Source: Lunularia cruciata
Taxonomy: Eukaryota > Streptophyta > Marchantiopsida > Lunulariales > Lunulariaceae
DNA length: 64,000 nt
Assembly (NCBI GenBank): GCA_948567375.1
Contig: OX419758.1
Location: 11,475,001-11,539,000 of the forward strand
Direction of reading: 5' to 3'
Under the pieces are notes generated by a model, which ran no database searches, was not told the origin of the DNA, and worked only from the letters and a program-made list of their open reading frames with translations. Position numbers and translations under genes: made by a program. This document shows positions 1-12,329 of this stretch, one piece after another; positions within the stretch are counted from its first letter, which is position 1; each line of letters starts with the position of its first letter.

Positions 1-3000
1 TTCAATTTTGTACTCTATTTGTTCAATTGAGTTCCCTTTTCAGTATCACAAAAATGCCCAGCTCTGCCAAGAATATTGCACCAGCGATGATCTGTGTTAT
101 TGGTAACTAAAAGAGGAGCTGGATACGCATGCTCATACATCAGTACTACTGATATTCCGAGACACGCATGGCATGGCAAGACTTGTCATATCCTCTTGGA
201 ATTCGGATGTTCGCCGTACTTCACAAGTAGTTGATGATAAGTCAGCTGCCAAGATTTTCATTGGAGAAAGTATTTCCAGCTGTCCAGTTCTTGCGCTTGT
301 ACGATTAATTTGTTGGAAACCACATTCCACATGTGAACGAGTTTAGCGTCAAATAAGAAGAAGAAGAAGGTGTGACGATAGGGAGGAAGTGCTAGCCTAT
401 TAATATTCGTAGTGTGGGTGTACTGAAAAAACAATTACTAGAAGTCAAGAGCTGCCTCCCCAGACTTCGAAAAGTGGGAAAGGCGGAGGGCGATCTTGAC
501 CTGGATCTATCGCACGGGTCATCTCCTTTCTTTCCATTGATGGATTTAGAAGGAGAGGCATGACAGTGCCAAAATTTTGACGAAAGTAGGTTTGAAGTCT
601 GGACCCTCATGGAATGTCCTTCACCAGGAGCTGAAGGACGTATCTACTTCTGTTAAGTAGTGTTCCATCCATTCTAGAGAACATTGCTGGGAAAATGTCC
701 CCTAATCATTGACAGAAGTGGAACTCCGAGGAAAAGAAGATGAAATCACTGACTCTTCGCCTGTGAGAGAAAAGAATCTACCGTAACCTAAAACCAAAAG
801 TTCAGCATCGAAGGAGAACACGAAGGGAGGAAGGAGAAAGTAGGTCATGGAGGGCATCATGAGGTAGGGAGGGGAGCAGGGGCAGAGCACAGTTGCAAGA
901 AAAAAGTACTCGAGCTTGAGGAATTGGGAAGAGCGAAAATTGTGAAACGATATGCAAAAGGTGTAGTTACTGTAGTGTGAGTAGGCATTCCAGAAAGTGA
1001 CTTTGTACTTAGGATCGGCTAAAGAAGCCAAGACACTGCAGATTGCATATCCCTGGTTAAGAGATTGTAAGATTTGAACTTCTCAATCAAGCCAACGCTA
1101 TATGATTGTTGGAGGTGGAAGACAAATCAGAGAAAAGACTGACGGACAAGGAATTCATATTGTTCTTATGTAATCAACTTATGTGCCTACTGGAAAAACA
1201 AAGATGTGCATCGTAAGCATGATGAGCGGTGAAACCGACTAGGCCCGTATTCGAGATGCCACAACAGGTAGTTGTAAGATCCGCGGCCAGCAAGCCTGCC
1301 GAGACCTGGAACTCTGCGCAAAAGTATTTAACGAACTTTAATTTGATAAATCCAAATTTTCTTTGCGAAAAAAGGCAGCCATCACAACAAACAGAACATC
1401 TTTGTCTCGTAATCCCCCTTCTGTTTGTTAGAAAGATTCAGAAGTAAACACGACCTAGACTTTTTCCCTGTACTACGACAGAAAGATAAATGGAGGCGAC
1501 ATAGTAAATCCATTTCCAGGCTCGCAGAGCTGCCGAAGCAGAAGGTGTCAAGAAGAGAACGAAGCTTATCCGAACAACGTGAAATCATACATGCATGGTT
1601 CGTTTGGCAAAAGGCTGACGCATTGGTTACGTATCTTAGAAGAAGATCCAGTTGAACAAGAACTTCGTACGAAACAAAAAGATCCCTCACAAATAAGCAC
1701 GTTTGGATCGAAGAAAGTTGAGGAATTCGACCGGGCTGGTCTGTTTCTACACAGAAGGCAGCTGGCACTTTGGGGTTGGGAGAAGAGAGGTCGGATGGAG
1801 AAGAAGATGATTGTTTTACGATGCATTGGAGCAAGATGGGGTGAGGCTAGGCTTCAGAAGAGTGTCGGACAAGTGGCAGGCTATCCTACGGATTCCAACG
1901 GATAGCTGTGGAGAGTGAGAGCCCAACTAAGTGTAATTATGAGTAGGATGAGCTCGCCTACAGCGGCGATGCCTCCGAGATCGCCGAAGAAATTTTCAGC
2001 AACTGACTGACTGCGAGGTTGAGAATGAAACATGCAACCCAGAAAAAGAATCACGTGTGTGTGAGGAGAGCGTGGTGAGGTGCAAGGGAATTAGACGGGA
2101 GGAATAAGCCTTTCATTGATGGAAGCGCCAATTGATTAAACCTGCTGTTTCGCCGCAGTGAGCTATGACTCACATTGAGCGCGGGAAGGCACACCCACTT
2201 AACAACAGATACTGGCGAACTCAGAAATTACTTGCACTTTAGGAGACCAAGGTTCAGTTGCATCAGGTGCCTTGAGGAGCTCACAAGGCCCCAGGTCAAC
2301 GCGTGTTGCAGGGTCGATACATGTTCCCAAATTGGGCAAGCGACCCTTTACCAGGGCACGAGAACAAGGCAGAGAGGTCGAAAGATTTTTCTAAGTGTGT
2401 GGAGCAAATGCTTGATGATAGTCTTTTCCTTGCTCTTGCAGCCACTAATTGCTGAAACCACTGTAAAAGCAGTCTAAGACAGCGCAAGAAAATGCTGGCG
2501 CTTCGTTTCCCAAGCAAACGGGACCGTCGGTGCGTGGCTGATCTGTTCTTCGGTGGCTTGGCTCGTATACCGGTGAACGGACACAAGGCTCACCTTCCAT
2601 TGCTCTTACTCTTAAACCGCTTTATAAGCCAGCCGCTAGGTATAGGATGCTCTGCTGCCAGTGTGGTGGGACTAGCTTCATAACTACTGTGACTATGTTG
2701 GTGTGTAAATGTTAGTCAGTCCCTGTACTCCACTTCCGTCCCTACTACCCATTCAAGACGTGGGGACGGACGCCGCTTCGCTCAAAATTTGAAGGTAGGG
2801 TCAGCCAAACCCCCGAAATGAAGAGAGCCGAAACAGGAGAAGAAGAAGTAGAACTAGAAGCAGGAGGGAAGCTGTTGTGCTTTACGATTACATTACTTGT
2901 CCGAACAGACGAACGAGAGCAACTCCACTCAAAAAGAGAAAAACGATACAATCAGGAAAGGGACTATTCACGACAGTAGGAGTTAATTGCGGGAACAAGC

Positions 3001-4154
3001 CACGTGAAGTGATCGAAGCAGTAGACGTTTGTAAATGTCATGCTCCGTAGCTCTGGTGGCTACGAAACAGAATGGAAGTCCTGTAGAGATGCGTAGCTTC
3101 AGTGGCAGTTTCCTAGAATATGCAATTGAGGAGAGGAGACTGCGATCTTGATTTGAATAACGTGCGATTTGACATAATCTCTTCGTCCTGTTTCCGGCTG
3201 TATGTCTTGACAATTGGCAACTCAGAAGACCAAACGCACCATAAGTGTCCTCTTGAATACCATCTCCTTGTACGCATGCATCTCCAGTCAAATCACCGTA
3301 GCCTGGCTCATCCCCCATGCATGGAGCCTCCTGCCGTTCTGTGCTACCTCAGTGCTCCCTGGTCTGAACATTCCTTTCCTTACCTTCTGAGCGGATCATA
3401 CGTGTCCTGGCGATTTCAACATTCTTCTGGTAGAAGAGAAGAGCGAGTCTCTTGGCAAATACTAGAAACATCGTATTTACCAGACCTACTAGACGTGGTA
3501 TTTTACACGCAGTTCTTTGAAACAGTTACAAATCACGTACTGCCAAATGAAGCGCACGCAGTGTTAACTTGGTACGCCTACTTTCTTAGCATCAATCAGC
3601 ACATCCATCTCCTGGACGAGATTGTGCTGTCAAATACTGTGACGTTTCTATGATCGTGATGGGTCTGATACTCAAGGTCTCTCCACTCTTCCCTCTCTAA
3701 AGCCCAAGATATTTGGCAAGGACCAGGAATCCTCCGCCCTCTTCTTCTACCTCGGGGTCCACTGCTGGTTACCCTTAGCGCGAGCAATTGCTTTCAACAT
3801 TATCAGTTCTGGAGACGTCAATGATGATGCCAAGTACCCGACGAGACCAGGGCTCGCTCAACCCGTATCCTGTGTTATGTACGGAATATTCACCCGTACA
3901 AAAAGGTTCCCTGGCTCAGGTAGGCAGTAGAGGCGACCTTCTTCAAAATGGTGGATGTAACGATCACGTTAAAGCAGACAGCGCGAGAACTATCGTCTGT
4001 ACTGCTGCCAATACGTCACGAGAACCATGTCCGCTCATACGGGAAGTAGGATAGAACACTGAAGAGACGCTCATACAACCAACTTCCACGAGGACACCGG
4101 TTGAGAAATATACAACGATCAAACGACACGAGGAACTGGATTGTATAACTTACA

Positions 4155-4160
4155 TTTATT
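4155..4160 (-). terminator. Candidate poly(A) signal for the cytokinin oxidase gene
   Basis: Read on the minus strand this is AATAAA, about 280 nt after the stop codon at 4441-4443. Plant poly(A) signals are loose, so the match alone is weak; position and orientation are what support it. If it is used, the 3' untranslated region contains both purine/pyrimidine dinucleotide tracts. Confidence 0.3.
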
Positions 4161-4297
4161 TCTTGTAAATTACAGAATAAGGTAGATAGCAGTCATGTTG
4201 ACTCCATGTCTTGAGGACGAGCGCACAACCGTGCTAAAGAATGTGGTATTTTTCTAACTAAATCTACCAAAATTAGTTTTGTACTCTTTGTCAAAGA

Positions 4298-4318
4298 GGG
4301 AGAGAGAGAGAGAGAGAA
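4298..4318. repeat. (GA)n microsatellite
   Basis: About ten GA dinucleotides, preceded by GGG and followed by AAAG. It lies 69 bases from a longer (TC)n run of opposite sense, so a transcript through both could fold back on itself. Confidence 0.9.
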
Positions 4319-4384
4319 AGCAGATACGAAGAGATATGGTAGGTGGTTGCTAACATATCTCCTCACCTAGTTAAGTTTACAAGT

Positions 4385-4386
<2 letters not shown>

Positions 4387-4428
<42 letters not shown>
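4387..4428. repeat. (TC)n microsatellite
   Basis: About 21 uninterrupted TC dinucleotides ending 12 bases from the cytokinin oxidase stop codon. In the minus-strand transcript it reads as (GA)n at the very start of the 3' untranslated region. It is likely length-polymorphic. Confidence 0.95.
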
Positions 4429-4430
<2 letters not shown>

Positions 4431-4440
4431 GTGGTGGTAG

Positions 4441-7038
4441 TCACCTGTAAGATAAAGGAGCGGGAACCCCCCCCCGGGCAAAAATGTTCTGACTAGGAGT
4501 TAACATCACTTTGGGGTCGAACTTCATTTTGTTGAGGACAAACTCGTTCCATTTATCACCAAAGTGAGTCTGCCACTCTAAAAGTGTGTTGTGCTTCGGT
4601 AGGTATTGCTTGCATCCTATGCTTTCACAATAATTCCAAAACACACTGTTTCTGTCCAACAGTGTCTGCAAATTAGGGCCCATCGAAGGCACGACCGACT
4701 GAAGAAAGGCGACAAGAAAGAACGCGCTCTCATCAGGTGTCACTGCAGACATTCGGGAATCCCACCTGCACGCCGGACAGGAAGTTACCCAGTGGTTAGT
4801 TCCTCCAACTTCGCAGCATACTTCATCACCACATGCCCAGTTGCACAGCGAACTATTTCTGGAGTAAGCTGATCAGTCAGTGCAATATTAAACAAGCATC
4901 CGCAGCCGCTAAAACCGTGCTAAGAAATATTTCCAAGAAAATCCACGGTATTATCGAAGCAATTATCAGATTCCACCTATGCTCATTTCAGGATAGCTAC
5001 TCTCAACTTGAAGTTCTACATGTCATTGATGGGAAGAACTTTCTTACTTCTCTTTGTTGAATGGGTACACGATGATCGGGCCATTTATGGTGTCTGGATC
5101 CAGACTCCGTAGAACTGTGCCCTCAAACTCCATCATTTTACTTGCAGGCACTAACATGTTTATCCATGGATGCTGCACTTCCCACTCGCCTAGCGATCTG
5201 AGGATCAACTCGGTGGTGTGCACACGTTCCAGAAACTCCAAATACGATGTATCGTGCGAAAATACTTGCGTCGGGATGCATTCTAATTCTGAATGTCCCA
5301 TCATCTGGCGCACTTTCTGTACAGGGAGAAATCATTAAGACAAGTTAGTAACAGACATCATTTATCATATCATCAGACAACAGGAATCACGTCTCTCATG
5401 AACCACATCAGGCATCTCCAACATTCATGTCATATAATCCTCAAGTCGACGTTCATGCCAACAACAGATACCAACGTTGGCGCATGTGAAGGATGCTGGT
5501 GATCAAATAGCTTAATTACCGTGTGAAGGGAAGACGCTGGCTCCGTGTTGTTGTCGTAGTTCTTGCCGAGCTCGATGTAGTAGAGTACTGACGTGGTATC
5601 ATTATCGGGCATCAAGGCCTTGTTGACACTCTGGCCCTCAAAGGGTACAGAGTTATAACCAAATTGGGGGCTCGCGGTGTTGGCGACGACAAATCCTTCG
5701 ACGTAGTCAAACTCATTCGAGCTATTTGCCTGAGAGATGAGACGTAGCTGGTCACGGTGAAAAGAAGTGAAGTCGGAATAGATAGCACGAACCCAGTGCA
5801 CCTGTAATCATGAGTTTTCGGTGGTCAATTTCGCTGGAACTTATGATATTGAGATAGCGTTGACGTTTCAACCCCAGGACCACAGAAAAGCGACAAGACC
5901 AACTTCATTTTTTCGTCTTATCGTGGAGGTTTCTCCGTCCGAAGCAGAAAAATTGCCAGTCAAAGAGATTGTGATAATCGACTATAGCCTTGATCTTCAC
6001 AAAACTCAAAAGATCAATCACAACTGGTCACCACAACTTACGTTCTTCGGAACAAGCTGCAAGTTGATTCGGGCCTTAACGATGATGCCGAATTGGCCTA
6101 ATCCGCCAAGAACTGCGAAGAAGAGGTCTGGTTGCACATCTTTGGAGCAAGTAATCAACTCTCCTAAACCTTCACAAGCGCACACGTGGATCAGATTCCA
6201 CTAGTCTCAAATCCACAAACTTCGTAGCACGAGACGTTCCATCAAACCCACGGGATTGGTAGACGTGGATGTTAGGTGAGTAAGAATCTCGTCTCAACAT
6301 TTTCCTTCTCCAATTGCGCGTAGTATATTGATGAAACAGAAAACATCACGAGAAACCAAATCGAGTCTGATCGAGTTGAAAGTTGTGTGTACGGGAATTT
6401 CGAGGAAGAATGAACTTACCAGTGACTACTTCCAATTGAAGGACATTGCTGATCTGTGGACCCCAGCGGAAAGATTGCCCACTGATACCAGCATTCGAGA
6501 GAGTTCCACCGACACTGAGATGTAGGTAATCTGTAAAGGACCTTGGAGAGACACCCTCTTTCATACATTCCTGCAGCACATCGATCCACAATTCGCCAGC
6601 GGTGGCCTCGACATACATTTCGCGAACATTCACGTATATTCCTCTGAAAGATGACATTTCGACAACAACTCCCTTGTGGACTTGTGACTGTCCGTTGATC
6701 GAATGGCCCGGCCCCTTCGCTGCGATTGATAAATTGGAACTTGAAGCGTATACAGCTCGAACAACGCTGACAATGTCGTCTTTTGAACCAGGGTGTAGAA
6801 CTGCTGCAGGAGCAAGGGTTCGAATTTGTCCAAAGTCTTTAGAAGCTGCACTGGTTTCAAAAAAGGTGAGGTATCCATCCAAGCTGATAGCGGACAACGA
6901 GTTGCATTCTCTCTGGGCAAGAGAACAACTATTTGCCAAGTCCACGGTGCTGAATGCTGGTGCAATAACGCAGCTAAATCCCAGCAGCATGACTGCTGTG
7001 AGTAATTCTATCCGCTGCAAAACACGGCTCTGATCCAT
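4441..7038 (-). CDS. CKX: Cytokinin oxidase/dehydrogenase, five exons, complete
   Basis: FAD enzyme that irreversibly degrades cytokinins by cleaving the N6-isoprenoid side chain. Exons on the minus strand: 7038-6420, 6169-6042, 5801-5520, 5316-5048, 4765-4441. All four introns are GT-AG, 200-285 bp, and phases join cleanly to give 540 codons plus TGA, the usual family length. The start is the ATG at 7038, because it is followed directly by a hydrophobic signal-peptide-like segment (residues about 11-30); an in-frame ATG at 7083 would add 15 polar residues. Visible landmarks: GHS in the FAD domain (the His that carries covalent FAD in this family), TDYLHLSVGGTLSNAGISGQ, GGLGQFGII, FDYVEGFV, WDSRMSAVTPDE and C-terminal HFGDKW followed by FDPKVMLTPSQNIF. 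Possible N-glycosylation sites (NLS, NDT, NNT) fit a secreted or vacuolar enzyme. The FAD loop reads GPGHS rather than the GRGHS I expect. No frame breaks, so it is probably functional. Position of exon 3's first base may be off by one. Confidence 0.95.
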
Positions 7039-9239
7039 GTTGGCAGAATTTGGAGCTTGAGATTCGAATTCTTTGATCCTCAATCAGATTAGAGCTATTG
7101 AACCCCTCCTCTCTTTCTCTCTCCTTGCCTTCTTGATAAAATTTCTGTCGTGATCAGAGCTTCAGTTTGCGTAGTTTCAGTCGGTCTCTGCGTCGCCCCA
7201 GTCTCAAATATATTTCCAAATTGCCATGTTCGTCCGTTTAAATCACGAGATCACTATGCGGCGCGTGTGAGGAGGCTCTAGATGCAAGGAAGGAAGGAAG
7301 GAGTTACGACGACAGTAGTAGTTTAGTTGCAGAACCCACTGCTGCTACTTAATTCTAGAGTGAACTGCAAAAGAAGGAAGGAAAACGTAAAGAAAGAGGG
7401 GACTTCTTTCCTTTCCTTTGGCTAAAGCAACTCAGCGCAAACGCACTTTCCATCCACAAGAGCAGCACCACCGAGGAGACGCGAGAAAGAAACGCAAGTT
7501 TCTCTTCTTTCAAACCCGAGAAACAAGGAAAGAAGGACTGACTCTAAAGAAGGCTGGCCCGCTCGCGCCTGCTCTTACACTGCTCTTCCCTGTCTGGGAG
7601 ATGAGAGGGTCATAGCGGTATTTAAAGCTTACGATACCCTTAGTAAAGGCGGCGGTAACTGTGCCCACTCATCCAAAACTGACGCCAAACTATCCCAAAC
7701 TTAACTGCAGTTGAACTCCCGTCGTCGACGGGAGCATGGTATCTCCCAGACACGCAGGTCCAAATCCGTCAGTGTGGATCTCTCACAGTCACCATCACCT
7801 CCTGTAACCAGCGAACTAACGCACGCCGTCACCGTCGAAGTGCGTCAATCCATCTGCACTGTTCCCGGGAACCGGAACGCATTGCCGACCTCTTAAAGCA
7901 TAACTAACCGGCAGAGACTAGACGGCCGATATCCCCCGGCCGCGAGGCTCGGGCGAGGCGCGGCGGGCCCAAGCGTGCCAACGTCGTGTCCGATCCCAGA
8001 GAGCGGAAGGTCCGGAGCCGTGTCTTGCAGAATGTTGTGCTTCCAGCCTCCACATGTCAAACCCACGTACGTCCTATGGGAGGTAAATCTCCCAACTATT
8101 TTCAAACCGGCGCCGGCCGCCAACCTTTTGCACTTTACCGACTACTGTGCGGCGGCGCCTGAATCACAAGACTGGAATAAGTCCAAAACCCTATCCCTCC
8201 TGGACAGAACCTTCTGATGCAACTCTCGGTATCCTCTTCTACCGTTCTCTCACCGTCACGTAAACTCCCATGTACATTCGGGTTGAAGGCGTACCATCAC
8301 GAACCTAACCTATTTTATTCGGTGCTATCCATGTACAACACTTCACCCTCTTGATCCACCGGATCCTCCGGACATACCTGCTCTTTGGCCCGTGCGGTCT
8401 GTGTTCTTCGCCTCAAGTTTATCCATCCTTGTTTAAGTACTGTAACTATCATCTAGACTCGTCCGGTGATTTGGCACTTCGATTGTTGGATGAAGTTCCA
8501 TCTTCCACCCGTTTGTTAATGCACTGTTTGCTTCTAGCCTCTCAATTGTGTAAATTCCGAGGAAGAGATGGGACTTCGCCAAAACACACGTCTTCCAACG
8601 TGCATACCAACTTAATATCTATATCAGAACAAAGCTTAACTATAATTCGTCCCTCCGAAACACCTTTTTCATCTCACGAATTGTTGATATCATATCAAAT
8701 TGACACCGAATAAGGCGTCAAATTGACGCCTTCTTCGCTGTCAATTTGAATTGCTTCGTTTGCAATTCCAAACAACTTTGCCATTGTTCATTGTCAATTC
8801 ATCAATATTAAGTGGGTCCTAACAAAGAAGAAGACATTAGCTGCGTGGAAAAGGAAGTATCCAGTGACTACTATTTACATGCCCTGTAAACACTATCGCA
8901 AACATAAAGTCACTAACGCGGAGTACTCATATGCCATACTACGGGCAACAGGAGTCAAGAACAATGGAAATTACTTTTAAGTTCAGCTAATTCGGATCAC
9001 ATGGAAAATGGTTAGATAAGATTTTTATCCGAGGCTCGCTGCAGTGATATTTAGAATACTTTTCTACGGAAAGAAGCTGCTTCCAACCATTCGGACTTGA
9101 CATATGGACATGTTGGACTCATATGAAAATTTAAATGACCTGTCGGAAAGTAGACTGTAATTGCTCTCGTCTGGCGAAGTTCTTGTATGTTGTAGAGACC
9201 TGTTGTGGTAAATTGTAAAAATAAAATGATCCTATGAGA
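7039..9239. other. Upstream region of the cytokinin oxidase gene; no recognisable gene
   Basis: This holds the 5' untranslated region and presumably the promoter of the minus-strand gene starting at 7038. There is a pyrimidine-rich stretch (plus strand) around 7100-7130, GGAA-rich repeats near 7290-7305 and 7370-7420, and a GC-rich patch around 7920-8160. No open frame (longest 120 residues at 8351-8713) shows a known domain. A minus-strand TTTAAATA at 7626-7619 could be a TATA element but is unsupported by anything else. Confidence 0.4.
8712..8732. repeat. 21-bp perfect palindrome
   Basis: AAGGCGTCAA and its exact reverse complement flank one central A. The core TCAAATTGAC also occurs just upstream (about 8695) and its inverse GTCAATTTGA just downstream (about 8741), so the palindrome sits in a small cluster of related direct and inverted words. 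Confidence 0.8.
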
Positions 9240-10970
9240 TGTCAAATGAAATACATCTCGACGAATTTAGATCTCATCCACTATATCCAAATTGGTGTGC
9301 ATGCGTAGTACGGATCTTAATTTCATCTGGTAGCCTTAAGTGGTCTTTTCCCTCTCAGATTTCATATGTTCTCCATCCTTCCCGGTATCCTTCTTCTTTA
9401 CTACGCTTCCAAGCAGGATTTAAAGCAGCTGCTTTCTGTAATAAAGCTGAATGTTGGCCCAAGAAAATGAGATTCCTTGTACACACATATATTTGGAATC
9501 CGGATTGGAGACCCTGTCATCTGCCGAAGCTTTAACGTATTGGTTGGAACCTGTTTAGGTAGTTATGCTTCAAGATGTCACATCCATTTCATATTAAAGT
9601 GGGCGAATCTACATCTAATTCTATCTATCTATATCGGCCTGCATGCATAGTAGCGATCATAATTTTATTTGTGGCGTTGAAGAGGTCTATTCCCGATCAC
9701 AACTTTCAAATCTCCATCCCTCCCCGTATCTTTCTGTTGTACTACGCTTTTACATATGCATGAGAGGAGATGCTTTTGGTCTGAAAATCGAACATTATAT
9801 ATGAGATTTCTCTCTGAATCTGGCTTGGGGGAGCTCTTCTTCCCTTAGTTCCCTCGTCGCTTCTTCATTCGCGGAAGCTCTTGTAGAGACCAGTTTTGCC
9901 AGAGGGAAAAAAAGAGAAAAAAGAAAAGAAAAGTTCTGCCAGAGGAGCAAGCACAACGTGACGAAATTGGGTATACTTTCCCATGATAAACTTTCAAAGT
10001 TGAAACCCGACCTCGCGCGTTGCTTCCTAATTGGACTATGGCTACTGAAAGGTAATCTCCAAAACGTATTATTTACACAAACAAGAAATCAGTATCGATT
10101 ACTATAGCATTCTGTCTGTTTGAGCAACAGACTCCGAGACGAAATATACTCACAGGAACAAGGACCTATTATTACGTCGTTCTGGTCTTCAGTGGTAGTT
10201 ACGGTACAAATCACACGTTTTAAATTCTACATCCTTTTTCGCCACTTTCTATTGTGCTACATGGAGATGATCCTCGGTAGGCGATTTGAATATTTACTTC
10301 AGACATGAGACTTACTGGTGCCACATATCTTTTGGAATCTGGTTCCGAGGAGTTCTCATCAGCCGTTCTCTTCATCTGGAGAATCGGAAAGTGCGCGACC
10401 GGGAAATGATGGAATCAACTGTCAATTCAAATTTATCAGGGTCAAACTATATCAGATCAGATCTACCGAATTGGCTACAGGCAGAGGACCAATGACAACT
10501 TCACGAGCAGTGGAGATGTCATTTCTGGATCACATAGATACTGTAGACTGCAAGTGTGTACCAGTACGTAGATATTCTGGTAGAACTCATAACTTCCCGC
10601 TATGCAGTACACATTCACCTATGTGGAGTCGAGCTTCTTTCAGTACTATAAGAGATTGAGACTAGGATCTGAGAATGATATTCCTCCAAAATTATTCAGT
10701 GTTCCCGATTTTGGATTGCGGACTCTTCATCTCCCGAGCTTTTGTATGTATTGCAGAGGCCTGTATATGAAGGGCCACCTGCGAAAACTGATGATAGCAA
10801 GTGCCAGCTCAACTGGCAAACTATATCTAATCCAATCTATGCAAATTGGTGTACATTCTTCAGGAGCACCGGTTTTACCACATTCTTTTATGCTGGACCT
10901 ATCGGTAGGAGTATGAGCATCAGCTTCAATGGCAATCCTGGGTTGTGATTCCAGTACGGTACATAACTTC
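9240..10970. repeat. Decayed repeat array, units of a few hundred bases
   Basis: Blocks around 9270-9420, 9600-9760 and 10200-10340 share words in the same order: a GCATGC(G/A)TAGTA word, then TTC/CTCCATCC, then a (T/G)TACTACGC or TTGTGCTAC word, then a TTTGGAATC(C/T)GG word preceded by CACATAT. A further related piece with CAAATTGGTGTACAT is near 10830, matching 9285. The units are diverged and spacing is irregular (about 330 and 550 bases). No coding content is visible; origin unknown. Confidence 0.5.
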
Positions 10971-12329
10971 CAGCGCATGTCAATTTAGACGCCTTCTACG
11001 TCTACAATAGAACATGACCCTTGGGTACGATGCATGCACACCACTTTGAAATGATGAAATCAGATATGGATTTCCGATAATATATGGGAATACATGTCAC
11101 TTCCTCCATGGCTGTTTTCAACCTGCCCGTTTGATTCATAAAAGAACTAGCGTTAGATGTTATTTTCTCTAAGATATTGTATGCTTCCTGTCTACTTGGT
11201 GTACTACAGCAACCTCATTGTGTGCATCTTGAACTGATCGTCACCGTACAACGCAATGAAAACGGCTAATCACATATAATTCAAATGGGATAACGATGGA
11301 TTGGAACATTGCGTAGCAGATTCGTGAAGGTGGGATTAGCAATCACGTAAGTTCAATATTTTCTGTATTAGTACCGTTATTGTAGCTAAGCTTTAGAAGC
11401 TTTAGACAATCGCTTTTAACCTTTACACATTCACAGCTACGGTGTTATTGATGTCCAGAGTAGATTCTCTGAGGACAGTATAGCCTTTGTGCTTTATCCG
11501 GGTAAACTCGCCTCGGTAGACCATAGTACGAAATATGGCATGAAAAACCAGCAATTGTGTGAAAGGCGATAGTAGCTTTATAAGACTTCAAAAACAGAAA
11601 ATCCAGTGGAGCATATCTACACTACAAAACTACACCGAATCATTAAAAAGCTGTTCATCGGACTTTCAATGATACAATGTGGTTGTGCATATTTTATATA
11701 CGATTGACTCAGATGAGGTATGCAATGATTCTAGACCAAATCTGTTTTACTGAAATCGCACTAGGTATAAAACATTTGACATGAAAATCCGTTATGAAAT
11801 TTACGCATTTAAAGCTTAGGAAATGTACATTTTCTTTCATGTTTTAAGCGATGGTCAGCAACCAATGTCATTGAATTATTGTTTACATCTCTAAAGGTTG
11901 CACCTATCCACTGAGATCTTTCTGGAGAGACTTCCCCAAACACGAGATTTGTATCATGATATATCAATTTTCATTCACAGGTATGAAACTACCATTTTTT
12001 TTATCATTCTGTTGAATATGCTGGGCATCCAGGCCTCCCGTATTCAACATCCCCAGCACTACCGTACAGCCAAGCCTATTCGCTCGCGAAGGTGAGCGAA
12101 TTCAAACTGTAGCATGTTTTGACCATTCACTCACTCAAGACATGAGTGAACATACCCTTTCATTCATGCCATTTAACATGGCTATATGCGATTATCACCA
12201 AGAATGATTGAAGTTGCAAGATGAGTGAATCAACTCGTGTATATGAATTATAGATCTTCACTCATTGCACTTTGACTAGATTTGCTCACAACAAGATCCT
12301 AAGTATATCACAAGTGAAATGAGAGAAAA
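10971..12329. other. No recognisable feature
   Basis: AT-rich spacer without a convincing open frame, RNA gene or clear repeat between the repeat array and the LINE-like relic. Confidence 0.4.

Larger units (their letters stand above)
1..4440. other. No recognisable gene; low-copy-looking spacer downstream of the cytokinin oxidase gene
   Basis: No open frame here resembles a protein family that I recognise. The longest (3120-3653 plus, 177 residues from an ATG) has no visible domain, membrane segment or repeat and an unremarkable composition, so it is treated as chance. Base composition is moderate and less AT-rich than the 19-28 kb and 42-45 kb regions. The last 290 bases probably hold the 3' untranslated region of the minus-strand gene that ends at 4441. 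Confidence 0.5.

Noticed and set aside
3120-3653. 177-codon open frame on the plus strand
   Set aside because: No recognisable domain, no neighbouring gene structure, and unremarkable composition. Frames of this size occur by chance in moderately GC-rich DNA.
5821-6204. 127-codon plus-strand frame
   Set aside because: It is the antisense of intron 2 and exon 2 of the cytokinin oxidase gene.
6602-7033. 143-codon plus-strand frame
   Set aside because: Antisense shadow of cytokinin oxidase exon 1.
7619-7626. TTTAAATA on the minus strand as a TATA box for the cytokinin oxidase gene
   Set aside because: It would imply an untranslated leader of over 500 nt, and similar words are frequent. No other promoter evidence is visible.
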